Of a DNA stretch of 40,651 bases, positions 1 to 8,615 are shown piece after piece. Below the pieces are notes generated by a model. That model made no database searches. It saw nothing but the letters and a program-made list of their open reading frames with translations, and had not been told where the DNA came from. Position 1 is the stretch's first letter, and every line of letters starts with the position of its first letter. A program made the translations under genes and the position numbers. This DNA is from Leptospirillum sp. (GTDB taxonomy: Bacteria; Nitrospirota; Leptospirillia; Leptospirillales; Leptospirillaceae), in contig DAHWBS010000009.1 of assembly GCA_027323445.1 (NCBI GenBank), positions 1-40,651 on the forward strand, read 5' to 3'.

Positions 1-23
1 GAATTGTCTTTGATAAAAGGATT

Positions 24-99
24 TGGTGGAGTTGAGGGAGGTTGAACCCCTGACAGCAAGACTGCCAGTCTTGCGCGCTCCCAACTGCGCCACACCCCC
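24..99 (-). tRNA. tRNA-Ala (anticodon GGC)
   Basis: On the minus strand a full cloverleaf folds: acceptor GGGGGTG with CAACTCC, D-stem GCGC/GCGC, anticodon stem CAAGA/TCTTG around the loop CTGGCAG (anticodon GGC), T-loop TTCAACC and an encoded CCA end. The G3:U70 pair that marks alanine tRNAs is present. Position 5:68 is a G-A mismatch. It reads GCC/GCU codons. Confidence 0.93.
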
Positions 100-166
100 A
101 AACGGTTGAAAGGATTCGGTATTCTTTCAACTTCGCCATCTTAGCTTGGAAAAAAACTCTTAGCAA

Positions 167-217
167 GGGCTATCTTAGCCCCTGATAGCCCCTTTAGAGA
201 CTATAATCAGGGCTATC
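167..217. repeat. Three copies of GGGCTATC in alternating orientation
   Basis: GGGCTATC lies at 167-174, its reverse complement GATAGCCC at 184-191, and GGGCTATC again at 210-217. The first copy can instead form a short hairpin (GGGCTA/TAGCCC, 167-181). The block sits between the tRNA-Ala gene and the higA-hyf operon that diverges from it. It may be a regulator site or a structured transcript end; the sequence does not decide. Confidence 0.5.
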
Positions 218-228
218 AAGTCAGAGAT

Positions 229-247
229 TTGCTTTTGACAAAAGCAA
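229..247. repeat. 8-bp-arm inverted repeat
   Basis: TTGCTTTT and AAAAGCAA are perfect arms around a 3-base centre. TTGACA at 235-240 lies inside the symmetric element and could be a -35 box. No T-run follows, so it is not a normal intrinsic terminator. Confidence 0.4.
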
Positions 248-277
248 GCTCATCCACTTGGATTCAATCCTTGATTT

Positions 278-304
278 ATATCGAATACCGATATACAGTA
301 TATC
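278..304. promoter_or_regulatory. Palindromic operator candidate upstream of higA
   Basis: Two overlapping inverted repeats lie 33-59 bases upstream of the higA start. One is ATATCG (278-283) with CGATAT (289-294). The other is the 15-base palindrome GATATAC-A-GTATATC (290-304). HigA-family proteins normally bind palindromes over their own promoter, so this is the natural autoregulatory site. Calling it an operator is inference; the symmetry is seen directly. Confidence 0.6.
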
Positions 305-336
305 TGTAAACCTTCTCCCAAAAAAAGGAGTCCTCT

Positions 337-696
337 GTGCATATTCCGCGCCATCCGGGTCGCGTCCTCGTCGAAGAAATCCTCGAACCGCTCGGAGTGA
401 CCCAAACGTCTTTCGCTTCCCATCTCGGCTGGACCTTCGCCCGTCTCAACGAGATCGCCAACGCCCGCCGGGGGATAACGCCGGATTCGGCACTGGCCCT
501 GTCGGAGGCGATCGAAGGAACTACCCCGGAATTCTGGATGAACCTCCAGAGAGACTGGGATCTTTCCCAAGCCCGTCCATCACACGCGTCAGTAATGCCG
601 TATCCTTTTCCGCCGGAAAAAGAGACCCGCTCCGTCATTCGTAATGTCGTAATCTATTACACCGCCCCATCCCTTTTGGCCCTTCCGGAAAAATGA
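337..696 (+). CDS. higA: HigA/VapI-family XRE antitoxin-like regulator, no partner toxin
   Basis: A 119-residue helix-turn-helix protein. Residues about 5-75 match the HigA family closely: an opening HPGRVL segment, a helix-turn-helix around VTQTSFASHLGWTFARLNE, the family signature RRGITPDSALAL, then TPEFWMNLQ. It starts at GTG, with the ribosome site AAAAGGAG 6 bases upstream. Family members are antitoxins that repress their own promoter. HigB toxins normally sit just upstream; the 237 bases before this gene hold no such frame. The stop lies only 7 bases before the hyfB ATG, so it is the first gene of the hyf operon and probably its repressor rather than half of a toxin pair. The last 30 or so residues extend beyond the core domain. 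Family assignment is firm; the regulatory role is inferred. Confidence 0.85.
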   Translation: MHIPRHPGRVLVEEILEPLGVTQTSFASHLGWTFARLNEIANARRGITPDSALALSEAIEGTTPEFWMNLQRDWDLSQARPSHASVMPYPFPPEKETRSVIRNVVIYYTAPSLLALPEK

Positions 697-703
697 GGTG
701 TCC

Positions 704-2758
704 ATGAGACTGGCCGGACAGCTTCTCCCAACCCCCCTCGATCAGGCAGACATGGCCCTTGTCGCATGGATCGCACTGGGATGTATCGGCCCCCTCCTCA
801 CAGGTGTACTGAAGAAGCATCGTTCCCTCTTTTTCGGATGTCTCATCCTTCCGGGGGTACTGGACTGCATGGCCGGAATCGGGCTTCTGATCCATCCTGT
901 CCGCTTGTCCCGGGAGCTTCCGTTCGGGCTTCCCGGATTACCCTTCCGCATTGCTCTTGATCCCCTTTCCGGTTTTTTTCTGACAGTACTCGGTCTCGTG
1001 TCGATCCCGGTGCTGCTGTTCTGCATCGGGTTTTTCCGGGGATCCTCTCCGGGAAAGACCCGGTGGGTCTTCTTCTGGCTTCCCGTCTTTTTGGGAACGA
1101 TGTCGGGGGTTCTTTTGGCGGACGATGTCATGACGTTCCTACTGTTCTGGGAAGGCATGGCCCTTTCCTCCTTTTTCCTGGTCGTGACCGACATGCAGGA
1201 AGCTCCGGTCCGCAAGGCGGGATTTCTCTATCTGCTCATGGCCCAGATCGGAACCGGCCTGATCATCTTGTCCTTTTTCCTGCTATCAGCCGGGACACCC
1301 ACAACGGGCAGAATGTCCTCCCTGGCGTTCGAGAACCTGGTTCATGGCTCTTTTCCCGGGTGGGTCCCCTGGTCGGTGTTTCTCTTATCCCTAGCCGGAT
1401 TCGGCGCAAAGGCCGGCATCGTCCCCCTGCACGTCTGGTTGCCGGAGGCCCATCCCGCCGCTCCGGCACCGGTTTCCGCCCTGATGAGCGGCCTGATGCT
1501 CAAGATCGCCATTTACGGGATGATCCGGATGGACATAGACCTTCTGGGACTCTCCCACATTGTTCCGGCTATGGGCGTAACCGTCCTCATCGTCGGAAGC
1601 CTCTCTGCCCTGTTCGGCGTCCTCCATGCGTTGATGCAACATGACCCGAAACGCCTTCTCGCATACCATTCCATCGAAAACATCGGGATCATCCTGATCG
1701 GATTTGGCCTTTTTCTGCTTTTCGAGTCGACCGGACACCCGGTTCCGGCTACCATCGCCTTTTCCGCAGCTCTCTTTCATGTTTTGAACCATGCCCTCTT
1801 CAAGAGCCTCCTTTTTCTGGGCGCCGGCATCGTGATGCAAAAGACCGGCACGCACAATCTCAACGACCTGGGGGGACTTTTCCGGAACATGCCGGCGACC
1901 TCCACCTTTTTTCTGGTCGGCGCCCTGGCGATCTCGGGGCTTCCGCCCCTGAACGGTTTCCTGTCGGAATGGCTCACCTTCCAGTCGGCGTTGTGGGCCC
2001 CGTCTCTCTCGTCGATCCTTTTGCAGAGCGTTGTCGTCCTGTCGGCGGCTCTCCTGGCTCTTTCGAGCGCACTGACCGCCATGTGCTTCGTCAAGGTGGT
2101 CGGGGTTGCCTTTCTCGGCCAGGCCCGGTCGATCAAGGCGGCACAGGCCCGGGAAGCCGGGATGGCGGAGCTGTCCGGGATGGCTCTTCTCTCCCTGGGG
2201 TGCATCGGGGCGGGACTCTTTCCGTTCCCCGCCCTGAAGTTCCTGTCTTCGGTCGTCACCTCCCTCACCGGACAATCCCTGCCCTTGCCCGCGGAAAAAG
2301 ATCCCTGGCTCTGGCTGGCCCCGGTTTCGTATTCCCGCGCCCAGTACAGTCCTCTCCTGCTACTTCTGTCCTTTCTCCTGATTATGGGTGCCCTGGCCTT
2401 CTGGCTCCGACGGTCACAAAAACCGGTCCGGGTAGCTCCAACCTGGAATTGTGGCTACCCTGTCCGGGATTCCCGAATGCAGGATACGGCAGACGCGTTC
2501 GGACAGCCTGTCCGGCATTTTTTTGCCCCTTTCTTCCGAATGGATCGACACCTCCCTTCGGCAGAAGACGACCAGCCAGTCTACCGTCTGGAAGTGCGGG
2601 ATCCGTTCTGGGCTTCTCTGTATGACCCGATTGCATCCGCCCTTTTTTTTGTCTCGGAGATCGTCGAGAAAATCCGCAATCGCCGGATTTCCCAATATCT
2701 CTTGTACAGCGTTCTAACGCTGATTCTGCTTCTTCTCTTTTTCGAGGAAGGACCATGA
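704..2758 (+). CDS. hyfB: HyfB-like proton-pump subunit (complex I / hydrogenase-4 antiporter family)
   Basis: A roughly 684-residue polytopic membrane protein of the NuoL/NuoM/MrpD family, expected in the inner membrane as an ion-translocating arm. Family motifs are intact: LLFWEGMALSS with its transmembrane glutamate, FGAKAGIVPLHVWLPEAHP with its lysine and histidines, and KRLLAYHSIENIGI. The ATG at 704 is chosen because GAGG lies 5 bases before it; a GTG at 698 is also in frame. Its stop overlaps the hyfC start. After the antiporter core there is a soluble stretch with WNCGYP, then a final helix, as in HyfB. The function in translocation is from family knowledge. What drives it is unclear because the large subunit lacks its metal site. 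Confidence 0.9.
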   Translation: MRLAGQLLPTPLDQADMALVAWIALGCIGPLLTGVLKKHRSLFFGCLILPGVLDCMAGIGLLIHPVRLSRELPFGLPGLPFRIALDPLSGFFLTVLGLVSIPVLLFCIGFFRGSSPGKTRWVFFWLPVFLGTMSGVLLADDVMTFLLFWEGMALSSFFLVVTDMQEAPVRKAGFLYLLMAQIGTGLIILSFFLLSAGTPTTGRMSSLAFENLVHGSFPGWVPWSVFLLSLAGFGAKAGIVPLHVWLPEAHPAAPAPVSALMSGLMLKIAIYGMIRMDIDLLGLSHIVPAMGVTVLIVGSLSALFGVLHALMQHDPKRLLAYHSIENIGIILIGFGLFLLFESTGHPVPATIAFSAALFHVLNHALFKSLLFLGAGIVMQKTGTHNLNDLGGLFRNMPATSTFFLVGALAISGLPPLNGFLSEWLTFQSALWAPSLSSILLQSVVVLSAALLALSSALTAMCFVKVVGVAFLGQARSIKAAQAREAGMAELSGMALLSLGCIGAGLFPFPALKFLSSVVTSLTGQSLPLPAEKDPWLWLAPVSYSRAQYSPLLLLLSFLLIMGALAFWLRRSQKPVRVAPTWNCGYPVRDSRMQDTADAFGQPVRHFFAPFFRMDRHLPSAEDDQPVYRLEVRDPFWASLYDPIASALFFVSEIVEKIRNRRISQYLLYSVLTLILLLLFFEEGP

Positions 2759-3708
2759 ACACATTTCTCCCCTTTTTGGGAACAAGCCTGTTCCAGATGC
2801 TCCTCGTCGGCCTTCTGGCCCCGCTGTTCCTCGGATGGCTCAATATCGTGAAGGCGCTTCTTTCGAACCGGACTCCGGCCAGTTTATTCCAGCCCTTTCG
2901 GGACTGGTCCAAGCTCCTGTCCAAGGAATCGATCGTTCCACAAGGTTCGTCCGACCTTTTTCGATGGGCTCCTCCGGCCGTGTTCGCGCTTCTTCTGACC
3001 TCATCCCTCCTGGTTCCCGCCCTCGGCACCCACGGAAAAACGGTGGCCTTCGGGGACGCCCTCGTGCTGACGGGCATAATGGCCCTCGTCCGGGTCCTGA
3101 TGGCGCTCGGAGCCATCGATACCGGCACGCCGTTCGGAAATCTGGGAGGGCGACGGGAAATGATGGTTGGGTTTCTGGCAGAACCTGCCACGGTCCTGGT
3201 CATATTCACTGCGTCGATTTTGTCCGGATCCACCATGACCTTCCAGACGGCCGACGCGTTGCGGTCGGGAACTCTGCTCCCCACTCCCAGCCTGGTCTTC
3301 GGAGGCTTGGCATTTCTTTTGATCCTGCTGGGCGAAAACGCCCGGATACCGATCGACAACCCCTCGACCCACCTCGAACTGACCATGATCCACGAAGCCA
3401 TGCTCCTCGAATACTCGGGACCGTCCCTCGCCCTGATGGAGTGGGGAAGTGCTATCAAGCTCGTCATCTATCTTCTTCTGGGAATCGCTCTCTTCTTTCC
3501 GTGGGGACTCGCTGGAGATGAAGGACTATCGGATCTGATCCGGGCGGGAGGATTCCTCCTTCTGAAACTTCTGACGGCAGGATTCGTTCTCGGACTTCTG
3601 GAAACACTGATGGCCAAGCTCCGGATCTTTCGGGTCCCTGAATTCATGACCCTGGCTTTTCTGTTGGCCATTCTCGGATTCTTGTCCCATTTTGTCCTGG
3701 AGGTCTAA
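2755..3708 (+). CDS. hyfC: HyfC-like membrane anchor (NuoH family)
   Basis: A 317-residue membrane protein of the NuoH/HycD/HyfC family, the helical bundle that couples the peripheral electron-transfer module to the pump subunits. The conserved charged segment near residues 200-230, ENARIPIDNPSTHLELTMIHE, is the family hallmark and is intact, as is the early LLSNRTPASLFQPFRDW loop. The start ATG overlaps the hyfB stop by 4 bases, which implies translational coupling. It ends directly against hyfE. Length and topology are normal for HycD/HyfC. Confidence 0.9.
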   Translation: MNTFLPFLGTSLFQMLLVGLLAPLFLGWLNIVKALLSNRTPASLFQPFRDWSKLLSKESIVPQGSSDLFRWAPPAVFALLLTSSLLVPALGTHGKTVAFGDALVLTGIMALVRVLMALGAIDTGTPFGNLGGRREMMVGFLAEPATVLVIFTASILSGSTMTFQTADALRSGTLLPTPSLVFGGLAFLLILLGENARIPIDNPSTHLELTMIHEAMLLEYSGPSLALMEWGSAIKLVIYLLLGIALFFPWGLAGDEGLSDLIRAGGFLLLKLLTAGFVLGLLETLMAKLRIFRVPEFMTLAFLLAILGFLSHFVLEV

Positions 3709-4371
3709 ATGCACCATCCATTCGAGCAATCGCTGATCGGACTTCTGGGAGGTCTTCTGCTCCTGACCGTTTTTGCCATGCTTTCCATCCGGAGAATCTT
3801 TTCGATGATCCGGATATTCGTCCTCCAGGGACTCATTCTCTCCGCCAGCACCCTGACCGTCGGACTCGCCTCCGGAGAAAGACATCTCCTCTTCGAAGCT
3901 GCTTTCACCTTCGTGCTGAAAGTCGTGGCCCTGCCCGTCCTGCTGTTCCATCTGATCCGGCGCCTTCGCCTCCGCGGAGACGTGGAAGTCGTCCTGAATG
4001 TTCCTATCACAATGGTGACAGGGATCTTCCTTGTGATCTTTTCCTATGCAGTGGCTTCTCCGCTGGTTCGGATGGCCATGACCGTATCCCGCGGCCTGAT
4101 CGGTGTAGGTTTGGCGACAATCCTTCTGTCCTTTCTGGTGGTCCTGACACGACGCAAAGCCATGACCCAGGTGATGGGGCTTCTGAGCCTCGAGAACGGA
4201 CTTCTCTTTTCGGCCACAAATGCGACATACGGCATGCCCATGATCGTCGAGCTCGGGGTTGCGCTGGACGTTCTGGTCGGAACGCTTCTGTTCGGCGTCT
4301 TCTTCTTCCAGATCCGGGACAGTTTCGAAAAACTGGATCTGGAGCGATTGGAACGGACATGGGAGGACTGA
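3709..4371 (+). CDS. hyfE: HyfE-like small membrane subunit (NuoK-related)
   Basis: A 220-residue hydrophobic protein of the HyfE family, which carries a NuoK-like core between two extra segments. About six membrane helices are visible (around residues 8-26, 32-52, 58-84, 100-122, 125-146, 185-205). The segment SLENGLLFSA is typical of the family. GGAGG, 11 bases before the ATG, lies inside the end of hyfC, and the ATG follows the hyfC stop directly. In complex I this subunit helps pass protons laterally through the membrane arm; that role here is inferred. Confidence 0.85.
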   Translation: MHHPFEQSLIGLLGGLLLLTVFAMLSIRRIFSMIRIFVLQGLILSASTLTVGLASGERHLLFEAAFTFVLKVVALPVLLFHLIRRLRLRGDVEVVLNVPITMVTGIFLVIFSYAVASPLVRMAMTVSRGLIGVGLATILLSFLVVLTRRKAMTQVMGLLSLENGLLFSATNATYGMPMIVELGVALDVLVGTLLFGVFFFQIRDSFEKLDLERLERTWED

Positions 4372-4375
4372 ACCG

Positions 4376-5833
4376 TTGGACATCTTTTTCGCTTTGACCA
4401 TTCCTCTCTCGTCTGCCGCACTGTTTTCCGTGAGAGGTCACCGTTCCTGGGCGCCCGCAGCCAACGCCGTATCGGCCTTCCTCCTATTCGGTGTCTCTCT
4501 GGTTTTGGCCGCACATGTAGCTCTGGAGCATACCGTCCGTGCCTTTTCCGACCAACTCTTTCTGGATCCGCTCAACGTTATTTTCATCGTTCTGACCGGG
4601 CTCGTTTCCCTGACGACCGCGTTGTATTCCGTCGGATACATCCGCATCGAAACCGCGAATGGCCGTTTGGGCCCGGGATCTCTCCGCCTCTATCACAGCC
4701 TGTTCCAGATGGTGATCTTCTCCATGATGCTGGGACTTCTGTCCAACAATCTGGGCCTCCTGTGGGTCGCGCTGGAAACGGCGACCTTGTCCAACGCCTT
4801 CCTCATCAGCCTTTACAGAACGCCCAAAAGCGTCGAGGCGGCCTGGAAATATTTCGTGCTGCTCGGAGCCGGCATCGCACAGGCCTTCTTCGGACTGATC
4901 CTGTTGTATTTTGCTGCAGAGCGGGAACTCGGTCCCGGTGGGAATGCCCTCCTCTGGACAGAACTCTTCCGAATCAAATCTCATCTGGATCCGACGGTGA
5001 TGTCTTTATCGTTCCTGTTCTTCTTCGTCGGCTTCGGAACAAAGGTCGGACTCGTGCCGTTGCACGGCTGGCTTCCGGACGCCCACGCAGAAGGTCCAAC
5101 GCCGGCCTCGGCAATCCTGTCGGGTCTGCTCTTGAATCTGGCGCTCTATGCCCTGCTCCGGGTCAAGGTCCTGGCGGACGCCGTCGTTGGAGGGAACATG
5201 ACCGGACATGTCCTGTTGGCCTTCGGGTTCCTCTCCGTGGTCGTGGCCGTGTTTTCCCTCCGGAAACGAAACGACGTGAAACGTCTTTTTTCCTATTCGT
5301 CGATCGAGCATATGGGTATCGCCACAGTGGGCTTCGGCGTGGGAGGAGAAGCTGCCACCATGGCGGCTCTCCTGCACATAACCTTCCACAGCCTGACCAA
5401 ATCGTGCGTATTCTTCCTCGTCGGAACCGCCTCTCAATATTGTCGGACGCAGAAGATCCCGGAGATCCGGGGGCTTATCGCCCGCTCTCCTTTCTGGGGA
5501 TGGGCACTAGTCTTCGCCGGACTGGCTCTTGTGGGAATGCCGCCCTTTGGCCTGTTCTCGAGCGAATTTCTCTTGCTCCGGGAGCTGGTCCGCACATACC
5601 CCGGACTGGCGGCTCTTCTTTTAATGAGTCTTTCCGTAGCCTTTGGCGTCATTCTGAAACGGATCCTTTCCATGGTGGGGGGGGATATTCCTCCCGATAC
5701 AGCTGAGACTGTTTTCCCTAAAACGCCCGTTCTCCTTCATCTGGCACTGCTCGCGGTCCTGGGCATCGGTATTCCGTCCCTCATCTGGATCTGGTTCCAA
5801 AAAACGGCACAATACCTGACGATACTCCCGTGA
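4376..5833 (+). CDS. hyfF: HyfF-like proton-pump subunit (second antiporter-family subunit)
   Basis: A 485-residue membrane protein of the NuoN/MrpD/HyfF family. The TTG at 4376 is the start: GGGAGG lies 9 bases upstream, the hyfE stop is 4 bases away, and the frame before it reads through hyfE as an arginine/tryptophan-rich shadow. Pump residues are intact: LLWVALETATLSNAF, FGTKVGLVPLHGWLPDAHAE and KRLFSYSSIEHMGIATVGFG. Two antiporter-like subunits (HyfB and HyfF) are thus encoded, as in hydrogenase 4. HyfD, the third one, is absent. About 60 bases separate it from hyfG. Confidence 0.9.
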   Translation: MDIFFALTIPLSSAALFSVRGHRSWAPAANAVSAFLLFGVSLVLAAHVALEHTVRAFSDQLFLDPLNVIFIVLTGLVSLTTALYSVGYIRIETANGRLGPGSLRLYHSLFQMVIFSMMLGLLSNNLGLLWVALETATLSNAFLISLYRTPKSVEAAWKYFVLLGAGIAQAFFGLILLYFAAERELGPGGNALLWTELFRIKSHLDPTVMSLSFLFFFVGFGTKVGLVPLHGWLPDAHAEGPTPASAILSGLLLNLALYALLRVKVLADAVVGGNMTGHVLLAFGFLSVVVAVFSLRKRNDVKRLFSYSSIEHMGIATVGFGVGGEAATMAALLHITFHSLTKSCVFFLVGTASQYCRTQKIPEIRGLIARSPFWGWALVFAGLALVGMPPFGLFSSEFLLLRELVRTYPGLAALLLMSLSVAFGVILKRILSMVGGDIPPDTAETVFPKTPVLLHLALLAVLGIGIPSLIWIWFQKTAQYLTILP

Positions 5834-5892
5834 GGACCCGCTTGCGGAAAGACTCGGTGAAAGACATGAATAAAAACGTGTGAGAAGAAGAG

Positions 5893-7380
5893 ATGACTGA
5901 AGAGAAAAACATGCAGGACGATTTGTTCTTTCCACCGGTTCGGACAACGTCTGCCACCTCGGGGAGCGAGTATCTGTCTGAAGCGACATCGATGAAGAAC
6001 CTTGGGGGACGATTTCTGGCCCTCTGGAGCACAGATCATCCCGGCCGGTTTGTCTGTGCCGCCTTTTCCGACGCGGAAGGCCTCCGGATCCTCCGAGCCC
6101 CGGTCGCAGAAACATCCCGAACTTTCCCTTCAATCACCCATCTTTTTCCTCTTGCCTCCCGCCCGGAACGGACCGTACGGGATTTTACCGGATGGACACC
6201 CGAAGGGCTCGCCGACACACGACCCTGGCTCGACCACGGCTTCTGGAAAAACGCTCCTGCGGGAGAACGGGACTATCCCTTTGTCCGGGTCGAAGGCGAA
6301 GGGGTGCACGAAATTCCTGTAGGACCGGTCCATGCCGGCATCATCGAACCGGGACACTTCCGTTTTCAGGTAGTCGGGGAAAAGGTTCTGCGGATGGAAG
6401 AACGGTTGGGGTACACCCACAAGGGGATCCGGGCCTTGCTCCGCAATCGCCCGGTCGAAGACGTCGCCCGCCTGTCAGGTCGGGTCTCGGGAGATTCGGC
6501 CGTGGCCTACCAGTGGGCCTTGGCCCAAGCCATGGAGCGGGCCACCCGGACCTTCCCTCCCGAACGGGCCTTGTATTTACGGGCGGTGCTTCTCGAGCGG
6601 GAACGGATCGCCAACCATCTGGGGGATCTGGGCGCTCTGGGAAACGACGCAGGATTCGGATTTGGACTGGTCCAGTTCGGACGGCTGAAAGAAGATCTTC
6701 TCCGGAACAATGATCGGGTCTTCGCCCACCGATACTTGATGGACATGGTGGTTCCCGGAGGCCTCCGGGAAAACCCCGGGAAAGAAGATATTTCCATTCT
6801 TCTGGAGGACGTCCGCCGTCTCCAGAGGGACGTTCAGTTGCTCAAGATCATCTACGACGAACACGGAGGTCTCCAGGACCGCTTCTCCGGAACAGGTGTC
6901 CTGGACCCGATGCTGGCGGGAGACTGGGGACTGGGCGGCGTCGTCGGGCGGGCCAGCGGCCAGATGCTCGATTTGCGCCACGACCATCCGGCTTGGCCGT
7001 ACAACAGGGAACGCATTCCCGTGGCCTTGTCACGGCGGGGGGACGTGGGAGCACGGGTTCAGGTACGATTTCAGGAAATCCGCCATTCTCTCGCGTTTCT
7101 GCATACGGTTCTGACGCTCCTTCCCGAAGGCCCTGTGAGAACACCTCTCCGGGAATGTGGGTCGTTGGCCGAAGGCACCGGCCGGATCGAAGGCTTCCGC
7201 GGCGAAGTTCTGGTATGGGTTTGTCTGGAGAAAGGCAACATTGTGGCGGATGCTTACTTTCACGATCCGTCCTGGCATTTGTGGCCGGCTCTCGAGCGGG
7301 TGGTTCCCGGCAATCTTGTGGCCGACTTCCCTTTGATCAACAAATCCTTCAACCCCAGTTACAGCGGCCACGATCTCTGA
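5893..7380 (+). CDS. hyfG: HyfG-like large subunit without nickel-iron ligands
   Basis: A 495-residue fusion of a NuoC-like domain (about 40-140, with ERTVRDFTGWTPEG) and a NuoD / hydrogenase large-subunit domain (about 140-495, starting EIPVGPVHAGIIEPGHFRF). In true hydrogenases two cysteine pairs hold the NiFe centre. Here the first (CGxCG) is replaced by LSGRVSG at 194-200, and the C-terminal DPCxxC by NPSYSG at 487-492. No other cysteine pair takes their place, and the chain ends naturally without a maturation tail. It therefore cannot bind NiFe, yet the fold motifs are preserved and the frame is open, so this looks like a functional hydrogenase-related (Ehr) subunit and not decay. The ATG has a GAAGAAGAG-type site. 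Confidence 0.9.
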   Translation: MTEEKNMQDDLFFPPVRTTSATSGSEYLSEATSMKNLGGRFLALWSTDHPGRFVCAAFSDAEGLRILRAPVAETSRTFPSITHLFPLASRPERTVRDFTGWTPEGLADTRPWLDHGFWKNAPAGERDYPFVRVEGEGVHEIPVGPVHAGIIEPGHFRFQVVGEKVLRMEERLGYTHKGIRALLRNRPVEDVARLSGRVSGDSAVAYQWALAQAMERATRTFPPERALYLRAVLLERERIANHLGDLGALGNDAGFGFGLVQFGRLKEDLLRNNDRVFAHRYLMDMVVPGGLRENPGKEDISILLEDVRRLQRDVQLLKIIYDEHGGLQDRFSGTGVLDPMLAGDWGLGGVVGRASGQMLDLRHDHPAWPYNRERIPVALSRRGDVGARVQVRFQEIRHSLAFLHTVLTLLPEGPVRTPLRECGSLAEGTGRIEGFRGEVLVWVCLEKGNIVADAYFHDPSWHLWPALERVVPGNLVADFPLINKSFNPSYSGHDL

Positions 7381-7398
7381 CCGCCGAAGGAGCACCCA

Positions 7399-7908
7399 AT
7401 GTACAGAATCATTCTTAAAATCCTGAAAACCGGTCTTCTGACGGAGCCTCTCTCCGTAACCTCCCCGGAGTCTCCCGCGCCGTTCTTGCCGGTCGCCAAG
7501 AGCCTTTCTATCCGTCATGTGGATGCGGGTTCCTGCAACGCCTGCGAACTCGAACTCCACGCCCTTTCCGGGTCGTATTACGCCCCGGAACGACAGGGGA
7601 TCCGGTTCGTGTCATCTCCTCGTCACGCCGATCTGCTCCTCGTGACGGGTCCCGTCACCTGTCACATGGAGCAGGCTCTCAAGGATACCCATGATGCAAT
7701 GGCGTTCCCGAAGGCCGTACTGGCCGTTGGAGACTGCGCCTGCAACGGAGGCGTCTTCCGGGGAAGTCCGGCTGTCCGCAATGGCGTTGACGCCATTTTC
7801 CCCGGGACGGCAAAGATTCCCGGCTGTCCGCCCTCTCCAAATATCCTTCTCTCCGCGTTACGGGGCTTGAGCAGACCCGTTTCCGGAGACCTCCCCGCCT
7901 CTTCCTGA
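7399..7908 (+). CDS. hyfI: HyfI/NuoB-like small subunit with one [4Fe-4S] cluster
   Basis: A 169-residue protein of the NuoB / hydrogenase small-subunit family. The four cluster ligands are visible: C46 and C49 in CNACELE, C113 in GDCACNGG and C143 in PGCPP. C88 and C115 are extra cysteines. AAGGAG precedes the ATG by 7 bases, and 18 bases separate it from hyfG. In complex I the matching cluster (N2) hands electrons to quinone at the junction with the large subunit. Keeping the cluster while losing the NiFe site suggests that electrons still reach this point, from an unknown donor: no ferredoxin-like HyfA/HyfH subunit is encoded here. It is the last gene of the operon. Confidence 0.9.
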   Translation: MYRIILKILKTGLLTEPLSVTSPESPAPFLPVAKSLSIRHVDAGSCNACELELHALSGSYYAPERQGIRFVSSPRHADLLLVTGPVTCHMEQALKDTHDAMAFPKAVLAVGDCACNGGVFRGSPAVRNGVDAIFPGTAKIPGCPPSPNILLSALRGLSRPVSGDLPASS

Positions 7909-8079
7909 TCTCCTTTCCACGGACGGTTCCGGCCCGGTGGAGCATGTCACATTCGATATCCCGGGATGAGAACGAGCTCTCTGGCATCAGAGATACTGCA
8001 CGACCAGGTCAGTCGGATTCTGATTCAAATCTATTGTGCTTAGCAAAGCAGAAAAAATGGTTTTGACACCTGGGTCTAC

Positions 8080-8512
8080 TTCAGGAAAAGCGATTCCCTA
8101 TTCCTTGATGGCAATATTGAACAGACGGGCGATAAGGGAAAGATCATGCTTGACGGATTGAGGACCGACCTCTCTTCGTCGTTCATCGCGATATTTGGCA
8201 AGACGGGACGGGATGATCGCCTCAAGGTAATATTGCCCGAGACGGTCTGAAATGAGACGGATTTTCGACAGAATGGACTATTGGCTTTTCTTCGTCGGAA
8301 GTATTTCTTGTTTGTAGCGGTCCAGATCGTCTTTGAGCGTGGTCGATTCCGATTCGGACCGGGAGACAAAGACACCCCGGGCCATTTCCGATTCAACCAC
8401 GGCGCCCCCAGACTTCCGCCCGGGAATTAAAGGCCTTTCTCTAAACAGGGTAGCCCTTGCGCCGGATCTGGGTTTGCCATTGCAGATCGCCCCGTTTGTC
8501 GATCGTAGCCAC
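8080..8512 (-). pseudogene. Decayed N-terminal half of a tyrosine recombinase (integrase)
   Basis: The minus strand, read from a GTG at 8512, gives the arm-binding start of phage-type integrases (KRGDLQWQTQIRRKGYP), then a TAG. After a frame change comes ESEMARGVFVSRSESESTTL and a second TAG. After another shift comes LGQYYLEAIIPSRLAKYRDE and RLFNIAIKE, with a TAG where tryptophan is usual. That covers the arm-binding and core-binding domains. The catalytic domain with its RHRY residues is missing. At least two frameshifts and three stops show it is dead. It lies 103 bases past the 3' end of tRNA-Ser(GCT), the classic place for an integrase of a tRNA-targeted element. Confidence 0.8.
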
Positions 8513-8615
8513 TAAAGCACCTGCCGAAAGTGAATGTACACTTCGAAGCTCAGTGTTTCTAAAAGTCAAATTTTAGAGGAGGGTATTTTAGAACGAATGC
8601 AAGAAAATCCTTATA

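Noticed and set aside
100-336. HigB toxin gene before higA
   Set aside because: The gap is only 237 bases, has repeats and stops, and no frame with HigB-like motifs.
5893-7908. Active NiFe hydrogenase
   Set aside because: Both cysteine pairs of the large subunit are absent and no maturation tail or hyp genes are present in the window.
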